This document shows positions 5,844 to 13,890 of a stretch of DNA of 21,161 nucleotides, piece after piece. Origin of the DNA: Alphaproteobacteria bacterium UBA6149 (GTDB lineage Bacteria > Pseudomonadota > Alphaproteobacteria > Rickettsiales > UBA998); contig DIUV01000002.1 in NCBI GenBank assembly GCA_002423155.1, forward strand, positions 32,929 to 54,089, read 5' to 3'. Position 1 is the first letter of the stretch, and the number at the start of each line of letters is the position of its first letter. The position numbers were made by a program, and so were the translations under genes. The notes under the pieces were generated by a model. That model had not been told where the DNA came from and did no database searches. It saw only the letters and a list, made by a program, of their open reading frames with translations.

Positions 5844-6770
5844 ATGACCACAGACGTTAAATCATTATTCGGCTTTTCCAGCAAATTATCGGCTCCTACT
5901 TTAAGTGGTGAGTTGCACACGCATGTGCCGAGTGTTGATAAAAACTATCATTTTGACCAGCCCACGACTGAGGCTATTTTGGCAGGTTTTACGCATAATC
6001 GTAAAGTGTTGTTGCAAGGTTATCATGGCACGGGGAAATCTACGCATATTGAGCAAGTGGCGGCGCGGTTGAACTGGCCGTTAGTGCGCGTCAATCTGGA
6101 TGGGCATATTAGCCGGGTAGATTTAGTGGGACGGGATGCGATTATTCTGCGCGATGGCTTGCAAGTTACCGAATTTCAAGAAGGAATCCTGCCCTGGGCA
6201 TTGCGTGAAGGAGTGGCGTTATTGCTGGATGAATATGACGCGGCGCGTGCGGATGTAATGTTTGTTTTGCAGCGCGTGCTGGAGTCTGAAGGGAAACTGA
6301 CCTTGTTGGATGAAAACCGCATCATCACCCCCCATCCGAGATTTCGCTTATTTGCCACCAGCAACACGATTGGTCTGGGCGATGCGAGTGGGATGTATCA
6401 TGGCACCAATCCAATTAATCAGGCGCAGATGGATCGCTGGCACATCGTCGCCACCCTCAATTATTTATCCCCCGAAACCGAACACGAAATCGTCAGCTCG
6501 CGCCTGCCGAAAATAAAAGACAAAAAACTAATCCCCCGCATGATTACCCTCGCCAACCTCACCCGCGCAGGCTTTGCGAATGGCGATATTTCCACGGTAA
6601 TGTCGCCGCGCACCGTCATCAACTGGGCAGAAAACCAACAAATCTTCGACGATTGCGAATATTCCTTCCGCTTAAGCTTCCTCAATAAATGCGACGAATC
6701 CGAACGCCCGATAATTGCCGAATATTATCAGCGAGTATTTGCGGTGGAGTTGGCGGAGTTTGTTAAGTAA
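5844..6770 (+). CDS. cobS: Aerobic cobaltochelatase ATPase subunit CobS
   Basis: A 308-residue AAA+ ATPase that matches alphaproteobacterial CobS along its length. CobS with CobT forms the ATPase ring that drives CobN to insert cobalt into hydrogenobyrinate diamide in aerobic cobalamin synthesis. Visible motifs: HVPSVDKNYHFD (28-38), AGFTHNRKVLLQGYHGTGKST (47-67) with Walker A Lys65, ARLNWPLVRVNLDGHISRVDLVG (74-96), Walker B LLLDEYD (126-132), LFATSNTIGLGD (169-180), the YHGTNPINQAQMDRW sensor segment, and the C-terminal RLSFLNKCDESERPIIAEYYQR. No ribosome site is evident before the ATG. CobT, which usually follows cobS, is absent; the next gene is an unrelated AT-rich small gene. Confidence 0.93.
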   Translation: MTTDVKSLFGFSSKLSAPTLSGELHTHVPSVDKNYHFDQPTTEAILAGFTHNRKVLLQGYHGTGKSTHIEQVAARLNWPLVRVNLDGHISRVDLVGRDAIILRDGLQVTEFQEGILPWALREGVALLLDEYDAARADVMFVLQRVLESEGKLTLLDENRIITPHPRFRLFATSNTIGLGDASGMYHGTNPINQAQMDRWHIVATLNYLSPETEHEIVSSRLPKIKDKKLIPRMITLANLTRAGFANGDISTVMSPRTVINWAENQQIFDDCEYSFRLSFLNKCDESERPIIAEYYQRVFAVELAEFVK

Positions 6771-6855
6771 TACTCCAGTGAGCAACATCTCAAAACATAA
6801 CATGTAAATTATTTTTTATATTTACTATGAATAGATAAAAGTATGAGTATATAAA

Positions 6856-7311
6856 ATGGAAGTTATTTCTTATCAGACAGATAATCAAAGCCCAACCAAT
6901 TTAGGTTTATTTAACTATGCAGTATCTTACTATAAATCTGCTTCTGCATTAAAAAAGTTAAATATAAATGATATTACCCACCAAAATGCTCCTGTAGAAT
7001 TTTTGTATGTTCATAGTGCCGAATTATTTTTTAAGTCATATCTTCGTTTAGAAAAAAGGGTTTCTTACATTAAAAAAATAAGTCATGATTTTGAAAAATT
7101 AGCTAAGTCTTGTGCAGCACTTAGCCTGAGTGATGAGGAAGATAAAACCATAGAATTGATTGCTATACATAAAATCAATAGCACGGCTCGTTACATAGAG
7201 ACTGGAGTCAAAGAAAATTATCCCACGATAGAAAGTTTAGAAAAATTGTGTCAGGGTTTATATGATAAAGTTAGAATAAAATTTTTAGAAAATGGAATAA
7301 ATGTTAGATAA
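6856..7311 (+). CDS. HEPN-like small helical protein
   Basis: A 151-residue, probably all-helical protein. The segments VHSAELFFKSYLRLEKR (52-68), KISHDFEKLAKSCAAL (74-89) and NSTARYIETG (108-117) follow the pattern of HEPN-like proteins that stand alone or beside nucleotidyltransferases (A-x-E-L-x-x-K-x-Y-L, then x-H-D-L-x-x-L, then x-R-Y-x-x-T-G). The catalytic R-x4-6-H motif of HEPN ribonucleases is not visible, so RNase activity is doubtful. The gene is much more AT-rich than cobS and has no partner. Upstream 85 bp are AT-rich, with only a weak GAG before the ATG. It may be a toxin-antitoxin or defence leftover. Assignment is by pattern only. Confidence 0.6.
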   Translation: MEVISYQTDNQSPTNLGLFNYAVSYYKSASALKKLNINDITHQNAPVEFLYVHSAELFFKSYLRLEKRVSYIKKISHDFEKLAKSCAALSLSDEEDKTIELIAIHKINSTARYIETGVKENYPTIESLEKLCQGLYDKVRIKFLENGINVR

Positions 7312-7316
7312 TTTTA

Positions 7317-8594
7317 TTAATTAAACTTAATATTTACTAAGAAGGCAATAATTTCATCAATCCCGTCAACTATTTTTTTACATATATCCTCTATTGCAGG
7401 CTTACCCTCCAAACAATTATCAATATATTCCATTGCCTTTATGCCATCAAAATCAACATAAGCTAACCTTACACAAAGATGCTCTTCTTCCATTCCAAAG
7501 GCGGTTCCGGGAAGCAAGGCTACTCCTGTATCTGCCAATAATTTCTCACATAAAATACTGGAAGTTAATATGCCTCGTTTTGCCAAATCATCTTTTAACG
7601 GCGAAAAATCTACAAACAGATAAAATCCCCCTTCTGGTGGAAGCACAGCAATTTTTGCTTGAGCCAGCTCAGTTGCACAATAATTGCCGATAACAGACAA
7701 TATCTTTCTTTGTTTATTTAAATAATTTTTGGTTACCTCAGAATATTCATAAGCAGCGCAAGCGGCAATTTGTATGGGAGTAGGAGCACATGAATAGGTT
7801 TCGGATGCAATACCCAGCAAAGTTTCTTTAAAATCAGCATCTATATTTTCTGGCAATAAGGCAACCCCAAGTCGCCACCCACCAGCACCGCACCATTTAG
7901 AAAGCCCCGTGGTCACAATTGTACCCTCTGGGTAGTAACTCGCTAATGATTTATGCTCACCTTTATGATGCAATAATCCATAAATTTCATCGGATATTAC
8001 CAACACATTATAACGGCGGAGTATTTCAGCAAGCTGCTCTAATTCGTGTGCGGAGTAGGTAACCCCATCAGGATTTCCCGGATAATTAATAATTAAAATA
8101 GATGGAATATCCGCATTTGGCTTCGCCCGCAAAGCCGCTTCCAATTGATTTGGAGTTAAGCGCCACCTATCGTTAAAATTAGTGGGTATTTTTACTGCAT
8201 TATGCCCCAATAATTGCGCTTGCGGTATGTAAGATACCCATGAAGGAACTGGCACAAAAACATCTGCCTGCTTAAAAGCAGCCATTATCGCATAAATTAA
8301 TATTTTAGAACCTGGAGCAATCAAAACATCGTTTGCTGAACGCTTTACTCCATCTACCACACTGTGAAACGTGGCAACTTTCTCTCTAAGCGATAAAATG
8401 CCCTGAACAGGCGAATATTCTTTTGCTTGGGCATTATTTCTTAATGCATTAATCGCGGATTCAATCGGCAAAAAAGGTGACTGCCCAAAACCAAATTTGT
8501 AAATAGTTTTCCCAGAGTTTTCCATATTTCTTGATTGCTCATTAAGCAATAAAGTTTGCGATTTCTCTACCTGACGCAACATATTTTTATGCAT
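7317..8594 (-). CDS. Class I/II PLP-dependent aminotransferase (AspC/AlaC-like)
   Basis: A 425-residue fold-type I aminotransferase. Typical landmarks: YSPVQGILSLREKVA (60-74), substrate/PLP segment APGSKILIYAIM (93-104), VPVPSWVSY (114-122), NYPGNPDG (170-177), DEIYG (202-206), the PLP-binding lysine in GLSKWCGAGGWRLG (Lys233, Arg241), and the C-terminal LLPGTAFG and VRLAYVDFDG with the carboxylate-binding arginine. The substrate cannot be told from the sequence; aspartate-, alanine- or related amino-acid aminotransferases share this pattern. A ribosome site, AAGG, precedes the ATG at 8594. The last ~30 residues (after DNCLEGKP) are an unusual extension. It lies ~110 bp downstream of phoR in the same direction and may be co-transcribed. 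Confidence 0.88.
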   Translation of the reverse strand: MHKNMLRQVEKSQTLLLNEQSRNMENSGKTIYKFGFGQSPFLPIESAINALRNNAQAKEYSPVQGILSLREKVATFHSVVDGVKRSANDVLIAPGSKILIYAIMAAFKQADVFVPVPSWVSYIPQAQLLGHNAVKIPTNFNDRWRLTPNQLEAALRAKPNADIPSILIINYPGNPDGVTYSAHELEQLAEILRRYNVLVISDEIYGLLHHKGEHKSLASYYPEGTIVTTGLSKWCGAGGWRLGVALLPENIDADFKETLLGIASETYSCAPTPIQIAACAAYEYSEVTKNYLNKQRKILSVIGNYCATELAQAKIAVLPPEGGFYLFVDFSPLKDDLAKRGILTSSILCEKLLADTGVALLPGTAFGMEEEHLCVRLAYVDFDGIKAMEYIDNCLEGKPAIEDICKKIVDGIDEIIAFLVNIKFN

Positions 8595-8703
8595 AAAATA
8601 CTACCTTTTTCATAATATGATAGCATTAGACAATAAATACAAAAAAAGAAAAATCAACCATGCATTAGAAAAAGTAAATATTCTATCTAAGCTTGACCTC
8701 TCC

Positions 8704-10104
8704 TCACCCCTCATCAAAAATCGGCACATAAAACGAAAATACGCTCCCCTTACCCACCGTACTTTCAATATTAATCGCGCCGCGATGGCGGTTAATAATT
8801 CCCTTCACAATTGCCAGCCCAAGCCCAGTGCCGCCAATCGTACGTGTACGCGCACTATCTACGCGGTAGAAACGCTCAGTCAGACGGGATAAATGTTCTT
8901 TGGCGATGCCTTCGCCGCGGTCACGCACGGAAACGCGGATTACTCGAGTTAAGTTACGCATATTTTGGTCGCGCGGTAATTCGCTGGTAACGCGAGCTTC
9001 TACGCTCACATCCGTATCGGCATTACCGTATTTTATGGCGTTGCTCACCAGATTATGCACCACCTGCATTAACTCATTCGCATCGCCTTTTGCCATGGGT
9101 AAATTGGGGTGAATGTCGAGTTTTATACTAACATTTTTCTTCGCCGCTGCATGTTCTAACTGATTAGAACTGGCGCGAATTACTTTTTCCAAATCCACCC
9201 TATCCATCGGCACTGAGTGCGAATTCATCTCAATTTTGGATAAAGACAGCAAATCATTAATCAATTGCTGCATGCGCTCGGCTTGTTCGCCCATTAATTT
9301 CAGAAAAGTTTCATGAATAGCTATGTCGTCCTTCGCAGGGCCTAATAAAGTCTCAATCAAGCCGACAATCGTAGTTAAAGGCGTGCGAATTTCATGGCTG
9401 GCATTTGCCACGAAATCTGCGCGCATTTGCTCTACGCTTTTTAATTCGGTAATGTCATTGATGGTTATAACAATCGACATCCCCCCAGCCGAAGGAATGG
9501 GGAAGCGCTCAATAACTGCTAAAAAGTCCCGCAAAACTGGCTCTTCAATCCGAAACTCCACCTCGCGCCCTTTTAAATCTTCTACTACCGCTGACACGGC
9601 ATCTAGCAAAGATTGATTGGGGAGAATGTCTTGCAAATGACGGCTGGCAAGATTCTGCCCAAAGATGGCGCGTGCGGCGCGATTTGTGCGCACAATCAGC
9701 TTTTCGTCACTAATCAAAATCAAAATATCGGGTAAAGTATCTACCAGAATTTCCCGTTCGGTAATCACCTGCTCCATTTGTTGGCGTTTTCCGTCCCATA
9801 AACGCTGCAAGCGTGCTAACGCGTCGGAAAGCTCGGCTACCATGCTCAAAAAGCTTAAATCAGGCGGTTCGGGGCGTTTATCTTGTGACAATGCCTGCAC
9901 ATAATAAGTAAGCGCGGAAATATTTGCCAAAAACGGATAGGCAAATATGGTAAATAAGGCAAAAATCAACACATAGGCACCAATAAATTGCGCAATATTA
10001 ATACTGCCAAAAGCGGTGAAACCTGCCAGCACCAATAAAGGCGGCAAAGACACCATGGCAACCGATTTTAATAAGGCTTTGAAAGGGACAGTGGCTTTAG
10101 ACAT
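8704..10104 (-). CDS. phoR: PhoR-like membrane sensor histidine kinase
   Basis: A 466-residue sensor kinase. Two N-terminal membrane helices (about 13-33 and 38-60) are followed by a short linker, a PAS domain (about 118-220, EILVDTLPDILILIS), a HisKA domain with the phospho-acceptor His237 in FVANASHEIRTPL, and a HATPase domain with N box NLVSNAIKYGN, G1 DRGEGI, F box ERFYRVD and G2 GGTGLGLAIVKG. The PAKDD...EQAERMQQLINDLLSLSKIE segment is close to alphaproteobacterial PhoR, which senses phosphate status through the Pst/PhoU system and phosphorylates PhoB. The start overlaps the hldE stop by one base (TGATG), so translation is coupled. No phoB, pst or phoU gene is in the window, so the pairing is inferred from family resemblance. 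Confidence 0.85.
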   Translation of the reverse strand: MSKATVPFKALLKSVAMVSLPPLLVLAGFTAFGSINIAQFIGAYVLIFALFTIFAYPFLANISALTYYVQALSQDKRPEPPDLSFLSMVAELSDALARLQRLWDGKRQQMEQVITEREILVDTLPDILILISDEKLIVRTNRAARAIFGQNLASRHLQDILPNQSLLDAVSAVVEDLKGREVEFRIEEPVLRDFLAVIERFPIPSAGGMSIVITINDITELKSVEQMRADFVANASHEIRTPLTTIVGLIETLLGPAKDDIAIHETFLKLMGEQAERMQQLINDLLSLSKIEMNSHSVPMDRVDLEKVIRASSNQLEHAAAKKNVSIKLDIHPNLPMAKGDANELMQVVHNLVSNAIKYGNADTDVSVEARVTSELPRDQNMRNLTRVIRVSVRDRGEGIAKEHLSRLTERFYRVDSARTRTIGGTGLGLAIVKGIINRHRGAINIESTVGKGSVFSFYVPIFDEG

Positions 10105-11588
10105 CAGGATGCTTTTTGGTGAGAATTAATCCGCGCAATCGTACTAGTAGTACTATACCCCTCACGCAGGGGAATCAAGCGCACTTCGCCCCCAGCATTT
10201 TCTACTATATCTGCACCTACGACTTGGTCTTTTTTATAATCGGCACCTTTCATTAACACATCTGGGAGCAGCAATTTTATTAGTTCTAAAGGTGTATCTT
10301 CATCAAATAACACGACCATATCCACCGCAGGTAATTCTGCCAATAATAAAGCGCGATCCATTTCCTTGGTAACCGGGCGACCATCGCCCTTTAAACGCCG
10401 CACAGATGCATCAGTGTTGATTGCCACCACCAAACGATCACAAGCGGATTTGGAATCATTTAACAAAGAAACATGCCCAGTATGCAACAAATCAAAACAG
10501 CCATTGGTAAAGCCTACCTTCAGACCCGCGCTTTGCCATAAATCCACTTGTTCGGCGGCGAGATTACGTGGATAAATCTTGCGTTTATCTACCCATTCCT
10601 GCGTATAAATCGCCATTTTTAAATCAGCGCTTGATACAATCGCCGTACCAGCTCTGCTGACGGCGATACCTGCCGCACTATTTGCCAAATAAGCGGCTTC
10701 AGCTAACGTGGCACCACTGGCAATCGCCACGCTTAAATTTGCCAGCACCGTATCGCCAGCGCCAGAAACATCAAAAACCTCGCGGGCAATCGCGGGAATA
10801 TATAAATTTTCTGCATCCGCGGAAAATAAAGTCATCCCCTTGCTACCTTGAGTTACCAGCATATTTTCTATCTGGTGCTGCGCCATCAATTCTCGCGCTG
10901 CTTGCTCTAATTGGGCTGGAGTTTGTGGCTGCGCATTGCTGGCGGCACAAAATTCACGAAAATTCGGGGTTATGAGCCAAGCATTTTTATACACGGAGAA
11001 ATCTTGTGATTTAGGATCTACGACAACCTTCACCCCTGATTGATTGGCTAAATCTATGAGCTTATTTGATAAGCCACTTAAAACCCCTTTGCCATAATCG
11101 GAAAGCACTAATATATCTACTTTGGTAAGATTCTGGCGGCAATTTTCTAAGATTTGTGCTTGTAGATTATGGTTAATTACCTGCTGAGTTTCTCGGTCTG
11201 CTCGAAATAATTGCTGACTAGCGGAAACATAACGAGTTTTTTCAGTGGAGCTCCGCATAGCATCCACCAACATTAAAGCAGTTACGCGCGCTTCTTGTTC
11301 AATAAGTTTTAATGTGGATTTTCCGATTACATCCTGACCAATTACTGAAATAAAAACACATTCCGCCCCCAAGGCAGAAATATTACGCACCACATTTCCT
11401 GCGCCGCCCAACATAGATAATTCATTTTCTTGCAAAAATACTGGAACCGGAGCCTCGGGGGAAATTCTATCAACTCGCCCATAAATAAAGCGATCCAACA
11501 TCACATCACCCACACATAAAACACGCGCATGGGGGAAATTCTCAATGCGGGCGATTAAAGAGTGAGAATATTCTTCATGATTGGGCAT
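10104..11588 (-). CDS. hldE: Bifunctional heptose-7-phosphate kinase / heptose-1-phosphate adenylyltransferase HldE
   Basis: A 494-residue two-domain enzyme of the ADP-L-glycero-D-manno-heptose pathway for the lipopolysaccharide inner core. Residues ~20-325 are a PfkB-type sugar kinase: VLCVGDVMLDRFIYG (23-37), GGAGNVVRN (61-69), DYGKGVL (164-170), and the catalytic base Asp279 in DVSGAGDT. Residues ~355-490 are a nucleotidyltransferase with TNGCFDLLHTGHVSLL (361-376, the HxGH type) and the C-terminal STTSTIARI. The length is normal for fused HldE. It is the first gene before phoR and has no other heptose genes near it. Its upstream region is occupied by two palindromic elements. No strong promoter was identified. 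Confidence 0.97.
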   Translation of the reverse strand: MPNHEEYSHSLIARIENFPHARVLCVGDVMLDRFIYGRVDRISPEAPVPVFLQENELSMLGGAGNVVRNISALGAECVFISVIGQDVIGKSTLKLIEQEARVTALMLVDAMRSSTEKTRYVSASQQLFRADRETQQVINHNLQAQILENCRQNLTKVDILVLSDYGKGVLSGLSNKLIDLANQSGVKVVVDPKSQDFSVYKNAWLITPNFREFCAASNAQPQTPAQLEQAARELMAQHQIENMLVTQGSKGMTLFSADAENLYIPAIAREVFDVSGAGDTVLANLSVAIASGATLAEAAYLANSAAGIAVSRAGTAIVSSADLKMAIYTQEWVDKRKIYPRNLAAEQVDLWQSAGLKVGFTNGCFDLLHTGHVSLLNDSKSACDRLVVAINTDASVRRLKGDGRPVTKEMDRALLLAELPAVDMVVLFDEDTPLELIKLLLPDVLMKGADYKKDQVVGADIVENAGGEVRLIPLREGYSTTSTIARINSHQKAS

Positions 11589-11715
11589 ATTTTTAATTTC
11601 TTATAAATATTTAGGGCAGCTATAAAGTAAGTAAAATAGTTGATTTAATCAAAATATAACGACGCTAACCTATATTTTTATTTTGTAAAGATTAAGATTA
11701 GTACCTCTCAGGCAC
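11589..11715. other. Upstream region of hldE
   Basis: An AT-rich stretch holding the hldE leader. No gene is present and no well-spaced promoter stands out. With elements 5 and 6 it makes a 575-bp gap between lapA and hldE. Confidence 0.4.
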
Positions 11716-11894
11716 TCTACACGACAGCAAGGTTAATAAGGTTGCAACGCATTGAATAATAATGGTTTTTCTGCGCCCTCGGTTGTCATCCCCGCTCTTT
11801 AAGCGGGGATGACAACCGAGAGTTCAAAGCAATACCTTTGAATATTTTTATTATTCAATATATTGTAATATTATTAACCTTACTGTCGTGTAGA
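11716..11894. mobile_element. Palindromic MITE-like element 5
   Basis: The terminal inverted repeats are TCTACACGACAG (11716-11727) and CTGTCGTGTAGA (11883-11894), continuing inward as AAGGTTAATAA and ATTGAATAATAA on both sides. The centre is a perfect 18-bp hairpin, CTCGGTTGTCATCCCCGC (11778-11795) with its complement at 11803-11820 and a 7-base loop. Near-identical 11-mers, TACCTCTCAGG (11702-11712) and TACCCCTCAGG (11896-11906), flank it and may be a diverged target duplication. The core is a shortened form of the element 4 core. Confidence 0.75.
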
Positions 11895-11916
11895 ATACCC
11901 CTCAGGGAGATTTTAC

Positions 11917-12089
11917 CAATCGTTAATTTGACATTTTTTCACTAAAATATCTCTTGTCATACCGCCGCAGGGCGGTATCCATGCCTATCAACTAGCGTAC
12001 AAGTCAATGGTTTGGCATGGATGCCGCTCTACGTGCTGCATGACGATGGAGAGTTTTATTGCAAAAAAATAAAACTAACTATTAATGAA
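11917..12089. mobile_element. Palindromic MITE-like element 6
   Basis: Same family as element 1. The left arm has AATCGTTAATTT, CTCTTGTCATACCGC and GCGGTATCCATGCC; the right arm has GGCATGGATGCCGC, GCATGACGATGGAGAG and an AT-rich tail ending near ATTAATGAAATT. The outer arms are more diverged than in element 1, so it is probably an older insertion. It lies ~75 bp downstream of the lapA stop and could end transcription of the rpsA-to-lapA block. Confidence 0.65.
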
Positions 12090-12163
12090 ATTGCTCTGTA
12101 AGACCTCTGCATAATGCTACTGCCGCACATTCATAGCCATAGTAAGCTTTTAAAGCTTCTCTA

Positions 12164-12517
12164 TTAATTAGCATCAGGCAAAACATTATCCCCCGACAAT
12201 TCCCAATCCACTCTTTTAGCACGCAAAGCCCTAAGTTCTATTTCCATCAAAGCTATTTGCTTTTTATAGGCTTTCATCGCCGATGAACTCCGCGCACGTA
12301 GATAAAAGCCATTAACAAAAGAAGTAAACACCCCAATCATTATGCCAAAGCTCAAAGAAGCGGCACATAATATATAAAGGGGCATTTCCACTGCCCAAGG
12401 CAAAGGAAACAAACTAAAGCTAATATAATGACGATTAGAAAAAACTAAAGAAATAACGAAGCCTGTAATAGCTATCGCCGTGAAGGTAAAAACCAAAAAA
12501 CGTAGCAAACTTAGCAT
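12164..12517 (-). CDS. lapA: LapA-domain (DUF1049) inner membrane protein
   Basis: A 117-residue protein with two membrane helices (about 6-26 and 46-67) and a basic cytoplasmic tail (about 75-110, YLRARSSSAMKAYKKQIALMEIELRALRAKR) predicted to be coiled coil. Size, topology and position right after ihfB are those of LapA, called YciS in E. coli, which with LapB controls lipopolysaccharide assembly through LpxC turnover. The ihfB stop and the lapA ATG abut (TAGATG), so translation is coupled. No lapB is visible in the window; in alphaproteobacteria trpF often follows, but here a palindromic element does. Confidence 0.85.
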   Translation of the reverse strand: MLSLLRFLVFTFTAIAITGFVISLVFSNRHYISFSLFPLPWAVEMPLYILCAASLSFGIMIGVFTSFVNGFYLRARSSSAMKAYKKQIALMEIELRALRAKRVDWELSGDNVLPDAN

Positions 12518-12805
12518 CTAAGCCACATTTTTATTTACTAACTCACGTAATTCTTTGCCCGCACGGAAGTAGATAGCATAACGTGCACCTACTTTCACTT
12601 TATCGCCATTTTTAGGATTGCGAGCCACACGCGGCTCACGTTTGCGAACTGAAAATGCACCAAAACCACGTAATTCTATACGATTACCTTGTTCCAATGC
12701 TTGAGATATTTCACCGAAAACGGTATTTACTAGATTTTCTGCATCACGCAAATAAAGGTGAGGAAAACGTTTAGTCATCGCTGCGATTAGTTGAGATTTT
12801 GTCAT
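12518..12805 (-). CDS. ihfB: Integration host factor beta subunit
   Basis: A 95-residue DNA-bending protein of the HU/IHF family. N-terminal dimerisation helices (MTKSQLIAAMTKRFPHLYLRDAENLV) precede GNRIELRGFGAFSVRKREPRVARNPKNGDKV, with the beta-arm tip Arg62-Asn63-Pro64 whose proline intercalates DNA, and the closing IYFRAGKELRELVN. PHLYLRDAENLVNTVF and the length mark the beta rather than the alpha subunit. It works with IHF-alpha, encoded elsewhere. The position between sppA and lapA is the standard alphaproteobacterial arrangement. Confidence 0.96.
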   Translation of the reverse strand: MTKSQLIAAMTKRFPHLYLRDAENLVNTVFGEISQALEQGNRIELRGFGAFSVRKREPRVARNPKNGDKVKVGARYAIYFRAGKELRELVNKNVA

Positions 12806-12854
12806 GTTCGCACTTTCTTTTTTAGTTCTCTAATTTTTAATATTTAAACTTCTT

Positions 12855-13826
12855 TTACCGATTAGGTTTCCACATCAGCATCAATCCTCCTGAATTAGCA
12901 GAATTTTCTGCAAAAGACAAGGGCAAGCCGACAACCTCACCAATAAAATTCTTTGCCATACTATCTAGTTCAAACTCATCCAGCAAGCGGCGTTTTTCTT
13001 TTTTTACTTTTTCATCACGAACCGTTAAGTCTGCGCTTAGTTTCTTTTGTTTTTGCAACCAAGCCAAAGCCTCTTCTTCACCACCAATACCGTCAATCAG
13101 CTTAACCGCCAAGGCTTGACGCGCAGAATAAATCCGCCCACCTTGAGCAAGTTGCAAAACTTTTGCCTTATCCATTTTGCGAGATTTAGCCACCATTTCC
13201 AAGAAAACTTGATAATAATCGTCAATAACGCCCTGAATCAATGCACGTTGAGAAACCGTAAACGACTCCGTGGGCAAAGGCGCGGCTTTATTCTCGCCCG
13301 ATTTAATCGTTATAGGAGTTATCCCCAATTTATCCGCCATCTTAGTAAATTCCGCCGCCTGCAACAACACACCTATAGAACCCGTAATCGTCCCATTCAT
13401 CGCCAACATATTACTAGCGCCCAAAGCACCCATATAACAAGCAGAGGCACAAACCGAGCGCATCAATGCCACCACAGGTTTTTTAGCAGAAACCGAATTT
13501 AAACGACGATAGAGCATTTCGCCGCCCACCGCATCTCCACCCGGACTATTAAAATAAACAATAATTGCTTTAACCCGAGAATTTTCCTGCAAGGATTTAA
13601 ACAATGCATCAAGCTTGGCATTATCAGTAATAATGCCGTCCACCCGCACACGGGCGATATAATCTTTATCAAACGCAGCCTTATCTTGCTGCTTTCTCTC
13701 GAAGAAAGAAACCAACACCACCACAATCACCAACACCGACAAAACGCGCCACAAAGTTAATTGACGCTTAAGCTGGGTCCGCTCAATTATAACATCGCTG
13801 GAAATTTTTTTATCGGAATTGGTCAT
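12855..13826 (-). CDS. sppA: Signal peptide peptidase SppA (peptidase family S49)
   Basis: A 323-residue short-form SppA with one N-terminal membrane anchor (about 25-42) and a serine-protease domain of the Clp/crotonase fold. The nucleophile is Ser128 in VCASACYMGA and the general base is Lys180 in IKSGENKAA. The 52-residue spacing equals that of the Ser147/Lys199 pair of B. subtilis SppA. FNSPGGDAVGGEML (92-105) is the oxyanion-side motif and GTITGSIGVL (145-154) is also conserved. It degrades cleaved signal peptides in the membrane. An intrinsic terminator lies between rpsA and this gene, only ~22 bp before the start, so its expression may rely on read-through. Confidence 0.93.
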   Translation of the reverse strand: MTNSDKKISSDVIIERTQLKRQLTLWRVLSVLVIVVVLVSFFERKQQDKAAFDKDYIARVRVDGIITDNAKLDALFKSLQENSRVKAIIVYFNSPGGDAVGGEMLYRRLNSVSAKKPVVALMRSVCASACYMGALGASNMLAMNGTITGSIGVLLQAAEFTKMADKLGITPITIKSGENKAAPLPTESFTVSQRALIQGVIDDYYQVFLEMVAKSRKMDKAKVLQLAQGGRIYSARQALAVKLIDGIGGEEEALAWLQKQKKLSADLTVRDEKVKKEKRRLLDEFELDSMAKNFIGEVVGLPLSFAENSANSGGLMLMWKPNR

Positions 13827-13848
13827 TTTCTACCTGTCTATTGTCATA

Positions 13849-13883
13849 TAAAAAATGGGCAGGTTATTTAAAATAACCTGCCC
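13849..13883 (-). terminator. Intrinsic terminator between rpsA and sppA
   Basis: A perfect 12-bp stem, GGGCAGGTTATT with AATAACCTGCCC (13857-13868 and 13872-13883), 3-base loop, is followed on the minus strand by ATTTTTTAT. It begins 8 bp after the rpsA stop and ends ~22 bp before the sppA start. Confidence 0.85.
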
Positions 13884-13890
13884 TATTTTA

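Noticed and set aside
300..12060. Possible CRISPR array from the recurring GTCATTCCTGC / GTCATCCCCGC sequences
   Set aside because: The copies are kilobases apart, are inverted pairs and not regularly spaced direct repeats, and no cas genes are present. They are dispersed palindromic elements.
12090..12115. TAAGACCTCTGCATAAT resembling the end of some IS5-like insertion sequences
   Set aside because: Only a single short match by memory, with no opposite end and no transposase fragment.
12144..12158. AAGCTTTTAAAGCTT palindrome after lapA as a terminator
   Set aside because: The stem is AT-rich and no T-run follows on the minus strand.
11589..12163. A tRNA or small RNA gene in the largest gap
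   Set aside because: The foldable parts are explained by palindromic elements 5 and 6; no cloverleaf or T-loop sequence was seen.
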